From Pseudomonas kielensis (lineage in GTDB: Bacteria > Pseudomonadota > Gammaproteobacteria > Pseudomonadales > Pseudomonadaceae): DNA of 64,000 nucleotides. Position 1 is the stretch's first letter; each line of letters starts with the position of its first letter. The stretch covers positions 1 through 64,000 of the forward strand of contig NZ_JACMYG010000025.1 in assembly GCF_014236655.1 (NCBI RefSeq), written 5' to 3'. This document shows, piece after piece, positions 44,149 through 51,687 of this stretch. A program made the translations under genes and the position numbers. The notes below the pieces were generated by a model, which searched no databases, was not told where the DNA came from, and saw only the letters and a program-made list of their open reading frames with translations.

Positions 44149-45207
44149 ATGCAAAATCACCCCGGTAAAGGCCTGTCGTTTGCCAAGCGTATCTATAAGC
44201 CGCGGATCATTGGCCTGGGCATTGGCTGCATCAGTGTCGCTGCGGCGCTGTATCCCCTGGGGGTGCCGACCTGGGTCTGGGCCCTGCTGGGCTTCAATGC
44301 CGTGTGCTGGGCGCACCTGGCCTATCAACTGGCGACCCGCTCGGCGTCCCCCTACCAGGCGGAACGCCGCAACCTGCTGATCGACTCGTTGCTGGGCGGT
44401 TTCTGGGCCGCGACCATGCATTTCAATCCCCTGGCCACCGTGACCATCCTCTCGATGATGGCCATGAACAACGTGGCCGCCGGCGGGTTGCGCCTATTGG
44501 TCCAGGGCATCCTCGCCCAACTGCTGGGCATCGGCATTTCATGGGCGCTGCTGGGGGCCGGTTTCTCACCGCAGGTCAGCCAGCTCCAGGTGTATGCCTG
44601 CCTACCAATGCTGACGCTCTACCCACTCGCGGTGGGCATGGTCTGCTATCGACTGGCGATCAAGCTGTCCGAGCACAAACGCGCACTGAGTGCCTTGAGC
44701 CGCACCGACAGCCTGACCGGCCTGCTCAATCATGGCGCCTGGAAAGACCTGCTGCACGTCAGCTTCCGCGAGTGCCAACAGCAGCAGGTCCAGGCCACCA
44801 TTGGCCTGATCGACATCGATCACTTCAAGGCCATCAATGACACCTACGGACACATCGTTGGCGACAGCGTGTTGCGCCAGCTCAGCACCGAACTCAAGCG
44901 CAACCTGCGGCAAAACGACCTGGCGGGACGCTACGGCGGTGATGAGTTCTGTGTGATCCTGCCGAACCTGTCACTGGACCAGGCCACCGAGGTGATGGAG
45001 CGTCTACGCCTGGTCTTCGCCGATTATCGCCACCCTGCCATCGCGCAATTGAAGGTCAGCCTGAGCATTGGCCTGGCCACCTATCAAGCGCATTTCAGCG
45101 ATGCCGGGCAGTGGCTCGAAGCTGCCGACAAGGCGCTGTACAGTGCCAAGAGCAATGGCCGCAACAGAATCAGCAGCGCACGGGTCAGCACACCAGATCC
45201 GGCATGA
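44149..45207 (+). CDS. MASE2-GGDEF diguanylate cyclase
   Basis: Inner-membrane enzyme (352 residues) making cyclic di-GMP. The N-terminal MASE2 sensor (residues 1-170) has about six hydrophobic segments starting at KRIYKPRIIGLGIGC, as in AdrA/DgcC. The GGDEF domain has an intact active site (RYGGDEFCVILP) and an inhibitory site RQND five residues before it (RxxD-N5-GGDEF). An active enzyme with product feedback is therefore expected. It should promote attachment. Confidence 0.93.
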   Translation: MQNHPGKGLSFAKRIYKPRIIGLGIGCISVAAALYPLGVPTWVWALLGFNAVCWAHLAYQLATRSASPYQAERRNLLIDSLLGGFWAATMHFNPLATVTILSMMAMNNVAAGGLRLLVQGILAQLLGIGISWALLGAGFSPQVSQLQVYACLPMLTLYPLAVGMVCYRLAIKLSEHKRALSALSRTDSLTGLLNHGAWKDLLHVSFRECQQQQVQATIGLIDIDHFKAINDTYGHIVGDSVLRQLSTELKRNLRQNDLAGRYGGDEFCVILPNLSLDQATEVMERLRLVFADYRHPAIAQLKVSLSIGLATYQAHFSDAGQWLEAADKALYSAKSNGRNRISSARVSTPDPA

Positions 45208-45264
45208 GTGCAGTGCCGTGGGGAGTATAGTGAGCCTCAGTCCCCCGGCCCTGCAGAGACCCTC

Positions 45265-45804
45265 ATGAACCCAACCAAAACGCCCACACCTCCCGCAGCC
45301 CCGGTCGACCACCTGCGCTTTCACCGTCCCCACGCGCATCTGGCCGCGACCTTCGGCAACGACACCTTCGCCCTGAAAGCCGAGGCCTTTGCGCGTTTTT
45401 TCGGCACGCCGACCTTTCTCGGTGCTCAAACCCTGATCGTCGCCATCTGGATCGCCCTCAACACCACCGGCGTGACCTCCTTCGATGTCTACCCGTTCAT
45501 CCTGCTCAACCTGGCATTCAGCCTCCAGGCAGCCTACGCCGCTCCGTTGATCCTGCTCGCGCAAACCCGTCAGGCCGCGCGCGACAAGGCCCAGTCCGAT
45601 GCCGACGCGCAACACCGTGAGGCCCTGGCCGTGGCCAATGCCGAACGCCAGGCGCAAGCGGCGCAGAATGCCGCCCAACTGCTGCAACTGCTGGAGCAGA
45701 ACACCCGACTCACGGAAATGACCAAGACTCTGACCGAGCGCATCGAAAACCTCACCTCACAGGTGCATCAGCACGTCCTGGGCACCCCACCCCCACAGGC
45801 CTGA
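45265..45804 (+). CDS. DUF1003 membrane protein
   Basis: A 179-residue protein. Two transmembrane helices (about 53-70 and 75-100) match the DUF1003 core (FFGTPTFLGAQTLIVAIWIALN, FILLNLAFSLQAAYAAPLILLAQ), followed by an Ala/Gln-rich coiled-coil tail with LLEQNTRLTEMTKTLTERIENL. The role is unknown. It stands 57 bp after the GGDEF gene and could share its transcript. Confidence 0.85.
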   Translation: MNPTKTPTPPAAPVDHLRFHRPHAHLAATFGNDTFALKAEAFARFFGTPTFLGAQTLIVAIWIALNTTGVTSFDVYPFILLNLAFSLQAAYAAPLILLAQTRQAARDKAQSDADAQHREALAVANAERQAQAAQNAAQLLQLLEQNTRLTEMTKTLTERIENLTSQVHQHVLGTPPPQA

Positions 45805-45810
45805 CGCGTC

Positions 45811-46698
45811 CTAGGCGGGCAAACGAATGGCTCGCGCCAACTCATCAAACAGGGTCACTACCGAGCGCAGCGCGCGGCAGTCCGGGCGGGTCAGCAACCA
45901 CAGGCTGGTGTCGTAACCCAACAAGGGTTCGCTCAACGGGCGCAGCCCCTGGCCAGGGTCGATCAGAAAGTCCGGCAAGGCCGCCACCCCAAGCCCGGCA
46001 CGCACCAACTCAGTCACCGCGAGCATGCTGTTGCAGCGGTAGCTCGGCTGTACGCCCGGCAGTTGCTGGCGTCGCCAGGTGACGGTGGGATGGTCCGGCA
46101 GGAAGTCATCCGGCGCGATCCAACTCTGGCGCGCGAGCTCGCCCGGATCGACCGACTGCAGGTAATTCACGCTGGCGCACACCCGGTAGGACACAGTCGC
46201 CAGGCGACGGCCCACCAGATGCTCCGGTGGCGCCTGGGTCAGGCGCAGGGCTATGTCGGCATCGCGGCGGCTGAGGTTGGCAAAATCGTTGGAGGTGCTC
46301 AGCTCCAGGGTCAACGCCGGATAGCCCGGCATGAACTGCGCCAGGGCCGGCAGCAACAAGGCATGCAGGACCGAGTCCGTACAGGTCAGGCGCACCGTGC
46401 CGCTGATGACTTCACCGCCCTGCTCCACCCCGACCCGCGCAGCATCCAGTGCCTGTTCGGCACGTTCGGCCTGTTCGGCCAGGGTGTGCGCCAGGCTGGT
46501 GGGCAAGTAGCCGGCGCGGCTTTTCTCGAACAGCGCCTGGCCCAAACCGGCTTCCAGGCGCCGGACCGCACGAAACACCGTCGAGACATCAACCTTGAGC
46601 AACGCTGCGGCCCGGGCCAGAGAACCGCCGCGGACCAACGCCAGGATCAGCACCAGGTCGGGGTAGTCCAGTTGATAGTGCGTCGCTGCATTGAACAC
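45811..46698 (-). CDS. LysR-family regulator
   Basis: A 295-residue regulator. Helix-turn-helix: LDYPDLVLILALVRGGSLARAAALLKVDVSTVFRAVRRLEAGLG. A periplasmic-binding-like effector domain follows. No ATG exists near the expected start; GTG at 46698 (VFNAATHYQL) puts the start just inside the coding side of two repeated operator motifs. A longer start would run over the divergent gene. It probably regulates the amidotransferase-monooxygenase pair. Confidence 0.82.
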   Translation of the reverse strand: MFNAATHYQLDYPDLVLILALVRGGSLARAAALLKVDVSTVFRAVRRLEAGLGQALFEKSRAGYLPTSLAHTLAEQAERAEQALDAARVGVEQGGEVISGTVRLTCTDSVLHALLLPALAQFMPGYPALTLELSTSNDFANLSRRDADIALRLTQAPPEHLVGRRLATVSYRVCASVNYLQSVDPGELARQSWIAPDDFLPDHPTVTWRRQQLPGVQPSYRCNSMLAVTELVRAGLGVAALPDFLIDPGQGLRPLSEPLLGYDTSLWLLTRPDCRALRSVVTLFDELARAIRLPA

Positions 46699-46705
46699 TT
46701 GGGTA

Positions 46706-46735
46706 AACGCCAATATTGATTGCGTGAACGCCAAT
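46706..46735. promoter_or_regulatory. Direct repeat, probable LysR operator
   Basis: AACGCCAAT occurs at 46706-46714 and 46727-46735, 21 bp (two helical turns) apart, in the gap between the LysR gene and its divergent target. The spacing suits two regulator subunits on one face of the DNA. Confidence 0.6.
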
Positions 46736-46775
46736 CTATAGTGCCCTCCAACAACCGACAAGTCTTGGAGACGCC

Positions 46776-47486
46776 ATGTCCAATCCAGCCCCACTGCGCA
46801 TAGCCCTGATCGGCGACTACGCCCCCCAGGTCCTCGCCCACCAGGCCATTCCCCTGGCCCTGAACCTGGCCGCCCAGCACACGGGGCGGGACGTGCAGTC
46901 GCAGTGGCTGGCCACCGAGCGGATCGACGCCCAGACCCGATTCACCGACTTCGACGGCTTCTGGTGCGTGCCCGCCAGCCCTTACCGCAACACCGACGGT
47001 GCGTTACGGGCGATTCAGTTTGCCCGGCAACAGCTGCGGCCGTTCCTCGGTACCTGCGGTGGGTTTCAACACGCGGTGCTGGAGTTCGCGCGGCATGTCC
47101 TGGGCTGGACCGACGCCGAGCATGGCGAAACCTCGCCTGAGGCCACGCGCGCCGTGATCACGCCCCTGAGCTGCGCCTTGGTCGAAGCCGTCGACACTAT
47201 CGAGTTGCGCGACGGCTCACGGATTGCCGCTGCCTACGCCTGCCAGCACATCCGCGAAGGCTACCGCTGCCGCTACGGGATCAACCCCGAGTTCGCCGAC
47301 GCCCTGCAGACCCATGGCCTGCGTACCACAGGCCACGATGCTGACGGTGATCCGCGGGCCATCGAATTACAGGGCCATCCGTTCTTCGTCGCCAGCCTGT
47401 TTCAACCCGAACGGGCAGCGCTCGAGGGCCGGCTGCCGCCCTTGGTCAACGCCTTTGTCGAGGCCTGCGCGAGGAACCCGCGATGA
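46776..47486 (+). CDS. Class I glutamine amidotransferase-like protein (CTP-synthase type), catalytic His replaced
   Basis: A 236-residue stand-alone relative of the CTP synthase glutaminase domain. The nucleophile elbow is present (FLGTCGGFQHAVLEFAR, Cys near residue 92). The C-terminal segment GHPFFVASLFQPERAA matches CTP synthase HPFFVA(T/S)xxHPE, but the catalytic His is Gln here (QPE). The Glu remains. Glutaminase activity should therefore be lost or changed. The stop overlaps the next gene by 4 bp. It starts after TTGGAG. Confidence 0.85.
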   Translation: MSNPAPLRIALIGDYAPQVLAHQAIPLALNLAAQHTGRDVQSQWLATERIDAQTRFTDFDGFWCVPASPYRNTDGALRAIQFARQQLRPFLGTCGGFQHAVLEFARHVLGWTDAEHGETSPEATRAVITPLSCALVEAVDTIELRDGSRIAAAYACQHIREGYRCRYGINPEFADALQTHGLRTTGHDADGDPRAIELQGHPFFVASLFQPERAALEGRLPPLVNAFVEACARNPR

Positions 47487-47806
47487 TCGCCAGCACCCCA
47501 ACGGCCCCCTACTACGCGGTGATCTTTACCTCGCTGCGCACGGCGGGCGATCACGGCTACGACCAGGCGGCACAGCGCATGGTCGAACTGGCCCGCGAGC
47601 AACCGGGGTTTCTCGGCGTGGAATCGGCGCGCGGTGAAGATGGCCTGGGCATCACGGTTTCCTACTGGCGCGACGAAGCGGCGATCCTCGCGTGGAAGCG
47701 CCACGCCGAACACAGCGCCATCCGCGAGCAAGGTCGCGCGATCTGGTACCAGGGGTTTCACACGCGAGTGTGCAGGGTCGAGCGCTCGTATGCCTTCGCA
47801 ACCTAA
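47483..47806 (+). CDS. ABM-domain (antibiotic biosynthesis monooxygenase-like) protein
   Basis: A 107-residue alpha/beta dimeric barrel protein (YYAVIFTSLRTAGDHGYDQAAQRM, SYWRDEAAILAWKRHAEHSAIREQGR). Proteins of this type include small cofactor-free monooxygenases and heme-degrading enzymes. It is translationally coupled (ATGA) to the amidotransferase-like gene, so the two may act together. The substrate is unknown. Confidence 0.85.
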   Translation: MIASTPTAPYYAVIFTSLRTAGDHGYDQAAQRMVELAREQPGFLGVESARGEDGLGITVSYWRDEAAILAWKRHAEHSAIREQGRAIWYQGFHTRVCRVERSYAFAT

Positions 47807-48129
47807 CCCGGCACCCGCTCGCGCAGCGCCGAAATCTCCGGCATATCGGCGCGGCGCATATACACCCGCAAAGGTTCGCTGATATTGATTCGCTCGTCGA
47901 TGTTCTGATCCAGCAACAGTTGGATCAGTTGACGCTTGAGGGTCATGGCCTGCGCAGGACCAGGGGCCCAGACGAACTCGCTGGTGGGAATGATGCCGTC
48001 GTCGGCGACATCCATGCCGAACGAGTCTTCGCTGAAACGCACGATGTACTGGCCGGTCTTGCGGTTGAGGCCAACAAAGCCGTGGAGTTGGTCGGCAGCC
48101 TGGCAGATGAGTTGCGAAGTGATGCGCAT
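47803..48129 (-). CDS. DUF2025 family protein
   Basis: A 108-residue soluble protein (MRITSQLICQAADQLHGFVG). NRKTGQYIVRFSEDSFGMDVADDGI and NIDERINISEPLRVYMRR match the small Pseudomonas DUF2025 family, of unknown function. SD GAGG precedes the ATG. Its 3' end overlaps the monooxygenase-like gene by 4 bp. The open frame continues far upstream in antisense to glpQ and is not used. Confidence 0.75.
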   Translation of the reverse strand: MRITSQLICQAADQLHGFVGLNRKTGQYIVRFSEDSFGMDVADDGIIPTSEFVWAPGPAQAMTLKRQLIQLLLDQNIDERINISEPLRVYMRRADMPEISALRERVPG

Positions 48130-48302
48130 GATAAACCTCACGAAAGGTCCCAATGGACCGCTGATCAATGGTTTACACGCAGGGCAAGCCTCCGGGTTTC
48201 CCTCTGCCGGGGAAACTGCCGGGGCCAAGAGTACTGCAAAGTCGCGCACAAAAGCGCGGAAAAAACCGTCTGCGGCGGGGTTTATGTCGGTCCTGCGATA
48301 GC

Positions 48303-48324
48303 ACAACTGTCGCTCAGTTGTTAA
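48303..48324 (+). promoter_or_regulatory. Palindrome / possible PHO box upstream of glpQ
   Basis: ACAACTG-TCGCT-CAGTTGT is a perfect 7+7 inverted repeat. Overlapping it, CTGTCGC-TCAG-TTGTTAA matches a PHO box (CTGTCAT-N4-CTGTCAT) at 9 of 14 positions. glpQ-type genes are PhoB-controlled in Pseudomonas, but this match alone is weak. Confidence 0.4.
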
Positions 48325-48329
48325 AAGGT

Positions 48330-48360
48330 AGTCCTTTGCAAAACGACTGACGAAAGGACT
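48330..48360 (+). promoter_or_regulatory. Hairpin covering the glpQ ribosome binding site
   Basis: AGTCCTTT (48330-48337) pairs perfectly with AAAGGACT (48353-48360) across a 15-base loop. The second arm includes AAAGGA, the Shine-Dalgarno sequence eight bases before the glpQ ATG. Folding would hide the ribosome site, so translation may be regulated. Confidence 0.5.
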
Positions 48361-48366
48361 TCGACC

Positions 48367-49494
48367 ATGCCTGTCAACTTCACCCACAGCGCCCTGCTGC
48401 TGAGCCTGATGCTCAGCGTCGGCCAGGCACAGGCTCTCAGCCAGCCCGGCCCGAACGCGCTGGCCACCGCCAACGGCATCCCGCACCCGGCCGTGATCGC
48501 CCACCGCGGCGCCTCCTTCGATGCCCCGGAATCCACCGCCGCCGCCTATAAACTGGCACGCGACCTGGGGGCCGACTACCTGGAGCTGGACCTGCAACGC
48601 AGCAAGGACGGCGTGCTGTTCGCCCTGCACGACGACAACCTGCAACGCACCACCGACGTCGCCAGCAAATTCCCTGAACGCAAGGACAGCCCGGCCAACG
48701 CCTTCACCCTCGCCGAGCTGAAAACCCTCGATGCCGGCAGCTGGTTCAACAGCGCCTACCCGGATCGCGCCCGCCCTGCGTACGCAGGCCTGAAAATCCT
48801 CACGCTGGACGAAGTCATCGACATCGCCCAGGGCAACCCACTGCACAAGCCCGGCCTGTACATCGAGACCAAGGAGCCCCAGCAATTCCCGGGGATCGAG
48901 CGTGACCTCAAGGACAAGCTGCAAGACCGCGGCTGGCTGAGTCCCGCCGGCTCCAAGCTGGCCAAGAGCGAACTGAGCGTGGGCCAGGGCAAAGGCAAGG
49001 TGGTGCTGCAGACCTTCGACAAGAACAGCCTGCAGATGCTGCACAAGGAAATGCCCCAGGTGCCCAAGATCCTGCTGCTGTGGATCGCCGAGGGCAGCAT
49101 TGAGCCCAAGTCCAAGGTCAAGTTCGCCGAGTCCGGAGACAAGGACAAGGCCACCTTCTATGCCCGGCAACAACCCAAGGACAACGCCGCCTTCGAGCAA
49201 TGGGTCAACGACGCCAAGGCCCTGGGTGCGATCGGCACGGGCCCCTCCGCGACCCTGACCCACCTCGGCGACCAGAGTTACGCCAACCTGGTACAGCCCT
49301 GGATGAACCAGTACACCCACGACCAGGGCCTGCTGGTGCATGCCTACACCATCGACGAAAACGTCGACTTCAAGAAGGTCATGGACGCTGGCGTCGACGG
49401 CATCTTCACCAACCGCGCCAGCGAACTGCTCAAGTACTACCAGCGCCCGACAACCGGCAGTGTGGCCCAGTTGCTTGAACGCAACGGCTACTGA
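48367..49494 (+). CDS. glpQ: Periplasmic glycerophosphodiester phosphodiesterase GlpQ
   Basis: Exported enzyme (375 residues) releasing glycerol-3-phosphate from phospholipid head groups. Signal peptide about 1-24 (ALLLSLMLSVGQAQA). Catalytic motif IAHRGASFDAPESTAAAYKLA (HRG, first His), metal-binding ELDLQRSKDGVLFALHDDNL (second His), and IETKEP. It is followed immediately by an AraC-type gene with no spacer. The upstream region has a palindrome and a hairpin hiding the Shine-Dalgarno. Confidence 0.93.
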   Translation: MPVNFTHSALLLSLMLSVGQAQALSQPGPNALATANGIPHPAVIAHRGASFDAPESTAAAYKLARDLGADYLELDLQRSKDGVLFALHDDNLQRTTDVASKFPERKDSPANAFTLAELKTLDAGSWFNSAYPDRARPAYAGLKILTLDEVIDIAQGNPLHKPGLYIETKEPQQFPGIERDLKDKLQDRGWLSPAGSKLAKSELSVGQGKGKVVLQTFDKNSLQMLHKEMPQVPKILLLWIAEGSIEPKSKVKFAESGDKDKATFYARQQPKDNAAFEQWVNDAKALGAIGTGPSATLTHLGDQSYANLVQPWMNQYTHDQGLLVHAYTIDENVDFKKVMDAGVDGIFTNRASELLKYYQRPTTGSVAQLLERNGY

Positions 49495-50178
49495 GTGAGC
49501 AACGAGCACGAGTGGAAGGGCCAACTGTGGCTGGGCCGCGACTATGGCCTGGTCCACGGCAAACTGGGGCGCACCGCGCCTCATGCACATTACGCCCATC
49601 AGGTAATGATCGCTGGCGGTCAACCGCTGCAGGTCAGCCTGGAAGGTACCCCGCAGGTCACCGACCGGCTGTTTATCGAATCGCTGCGCAACCACGCCAT
49701 CATGCAAGGCTCGGACAACGTCCTGTGTATCTACGCCGAGCCCTTGATGTTCGAGGCCCAGGCCCTGCAGGACTGTCTGGCCGACGTCGAGCCGTCCTTG
49801 CCGGCCATTGCCCAGGCCTTGCTGCAGTGTCCACGGCGCCCCCTCACCGACCCACGTATCGGCCGCGCCCTGCAGGCCCTGGACAGCTTGCTGGCCGGCA
49901 AGGTCTCGGCGGCGTCCCTGGCCGCGCAGGCCCATGTATCCCTGAGCCAACTGGAACGGCTGTTCACCCGCCAGGTCGGCCTGCCCGTTCGGCGCCTGGT
50001 GCTCTGGCGCCGTCTGCGCCTGGCCATGGCACTGATGCTGTCTGGCAGCAATCTCACGGAGGCCGCCCACGCTGCCGGGTTCGCCGATGCCGCGCACCTG
50101 TCGCGCAGCCTGAAGAAAATCTTCGGGGTGACCGCCAGCCACGGCCTGAACGGCATGCACATCCGCCTGCTCGACTGA
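49495..50178 (+). CDS. AraC-family regulator (short sensor)
   Basis: A 227-residue regulator. The C-terminal half has two helix-turn-helix motifs (AASLAAQAHVSLSQLERLFTRQVGLPVRRLVLWRR and LTEAAHAAGFADAAHLSRSLKKIFGV). The short N-terminal sensor (1-115) begins with an HAHYAHQVMIA metal-like cupin segment. GTG abuts the glpQ stop codon (TGA-GTG), so it should be co-translated with glpQ and may respond to a related nutrient. Confidence 0.87.
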   Translation: MSNEHEWKGQLWLGRDYGLVHGKLGRTAPHAHYAHQVMIAGGQPLQVSLEGTPQVTDRLFIESLRNHAIMQGSDNVLCIYAEPLMFEAQALQDCLADVEPSLPAIAQALLQCPRRPLTDPRIGRALQALDSLLAGKVSAASLAAQAHVSLSQLERLFTRQVGLPVRRLVLWRRLRLAMALMLSGSNLTEAAHAAGFADAAHLSRSLKKIFGVTASHGLNGMHIRLLD

Positions 50179-50182
50179 GCCC

Positions 50183-51070
50183 TTAGCGGCGCAACGCCTC
50201 CGGCACCTGCGGCTCGTCAGTGAATTGCTCGGGCCGGAACGGCTCCAGCAGTTGCTCGACATACCCCTGGGGGAAATCCGCGCGATTGCCAATCCCCAAT
50301 TCACCCTGCCTGATCGAATAGGCGCCGGCGTGCAAGGCAGTGCCCAGCAAACGGTCCCACAGATTGAAAAACAGGCCGAAGTTCACGTTGCCCGCGGCAC
50401 CGTACTTCATATGGTGCAAGCGGTGGACCGGCGCCCAGGCGAATACATGGGACAACACCCCCGGGGTCATGTCGACGTTGGAGTGTTGCAACAGCAACTG
50501 CAGGCTGATGGCGAACGCCAGCAGCAATGCCACGTCCAGCGGAACACCGAGCACGATCAAGGGCAGGAACCCCACCGCCGCCTCGAGCATCTGGTGCAGT
50601 GGGTGTTTCATCAAACCGTTGAAGCCATATAGCCGCTGGACACTGTGATGCACCGCATGCAACCGCCACATCCAGGGCACGTGGTGACTGACGTAATGGG
50701 TCAGGCTGATGCCCGCATCGGCAATCCCGATCGCTAGCAGCACCTGCCCCCACAACGGCCAACTGCCGGGCCACAGGCCCTCGAACGACAGCAGCGCCAC
50801 CAGCCCCGGCAGGATCAGCAACGCCAGCCCATTGCAGGCTTCATTGACCAGGGCATGGGCCACATCGCGCCAGCCATCCCCCTGATTGTGGTTCCACTGC
50901 GGTTCATACGGCAGCGCCCGTTCGGCCACGAACGACACCAGCAGGGCGCAGAGAAAAATCACCGCAAGCCACCCGGGCGAACGGCCTGCCACACCGACCA
51001 CAGCGATACCCAGCGCGAGGAATCCGCCCAGGAATAGCGGGGCATACAGCGTTGTTAACCAGCGTTTCAT
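50183..51070 (-). CDS. Sterol desaturase/fatty acid hydroxylase-family protein
   Basis: Membrane di-iron enzyme-like protein of 295 residues with about five transmembrane segments. The His clusters are HYVSHH (HxxxH, near 135), HAVHHS (HxxHH, near 149) and HRLHHMKYG (HxxHH, near 229), matching the fatty acid hydroxylase superfamily. MKRWLTTLYAPLF is the start. Such proteins hydroxylate or desaturate membrane lipids. It ends 4 bp after the AraC gene ends, on the opposite strand. Confidence 0.87.
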   Translation of the reverse strand: MKRWLTTLYAPLFLGGFLALGIAVVGVAGRSPGWLAVIFLCALLVSFVAERALPYEPQWNHNQGDGWRDVAHALVNEACNGLALLILPGLVALLSFEGLWPGSWPLWGQVLLAIGIADAGISLTHYVSHHVPWMWRLHAVHHSVQRLYGFNGLMKHPLHQMLEAAVGFLPLIVLGVPLDVALLLAFAISLQLLLQHSNVDMTPGVLSHVFAWAPVHRLHHMKYGAAGNVNFGLFFNLWDRLLGTALHAGAYSIRQGELGIGNRADFPQGYVEQLLEPFRPEQFTDEPQVPEALRR

Positions 51071-51223
51071 ATGAGCCTCCCTTGACTTGGGCCCAGCATG
51101 AAACGCTTTGATGTGCGAGGATTGAACAAATGGCGCAAAGCGCGGCCGGTGTGGATTAAGGATCAATTAAGTTGCGCCGGTTAACCTGATCCCACTTAAA
51201 CAGCTCAACCAAGGAATGACCCC

Positions 51224-51544
51224 ATGAAGAAGTTGACCACCCTGTTCACCGCTGCTGCTCTGACCCTGACCGCCGGTTTTGCCATGGCTGACGTGCGCCC
51301 GGACCAGATCCCGGGGCTGCTCAAGGCCGGCACCATCATGGACTTTGAAAAACTCAACCAGGCCGCCCTGGCCCAGCACCCAGGCACCACGGCGGCCAAC
51401 ATCACCGACACCGAGCTGGACCAGAACGCCACCACCGGCGTCTATGTCTACGAAGTGGAAATCCGTGATGCCAAGAATGTCCAGTGGGACGTCAAGCTCG
51501 ACGCCAAGACCGGCGCAGTCCTGAGCAACGTGCAAGACAAGTAA
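51224..51544 (+). CDS. PepSY-domain periplasmic protein
   Basis: A 106-residue exported protein. Signal peptide about 1-22 (KKLTTLFTAAALTLTAGFAMA). The remainder is one PepSY domain ending YVYEVEIRDAKNVQWDVKLDAKTGAVLS. PepSY domains can inhibit proteases or sense metals; the partner is not known. It has a strong terminator and is monocistronic. Confidence 0.88.
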   Translation: MKKLTTLFTAAALTLTAGFAMADVRPDQIPGLLKAGTIMDFEKLNQAALAQHPGTTAANITDTELDQNATTGVYVYEVEIRDAKNVQWDVKLDAKTGAVLSNVQDK

Positions 51545-51555
51545 AAACACGCTGT

Positions 51556-51593
51556 AAAAAAGCCGCACAACCTTGGGGATGTGCGGCTTTTTT
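51556..51593 (+). terminator. Terminator after the PepSY gene
   Basis: AAAAAAGCCGCACA pairs with TGTGCGGCTTTTTT around a 10-base loop. Symmetric A/T ends make it bidirectional. Confidence 0.92.
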
Positions 51594-51687
51594 ACGTGGA
51601 CGAAATAGCCACACCGCAAAACCGCACAAGGCGTACGCTGGTTGGCTAGACTTCGTCCAGCCCCTTTATTGCAGAGACCCTTGGCCC

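Noticed and set aside
47803..50304. An 833-codon open frame on the minus strand
   Set aside because: It runs antisense through glpQ and the AraC gene. Only its last 108 codons (from 48129) look like a real protein; the rest is a GC-rich shadow with a low-complexity Val/Gly/Gln composition.
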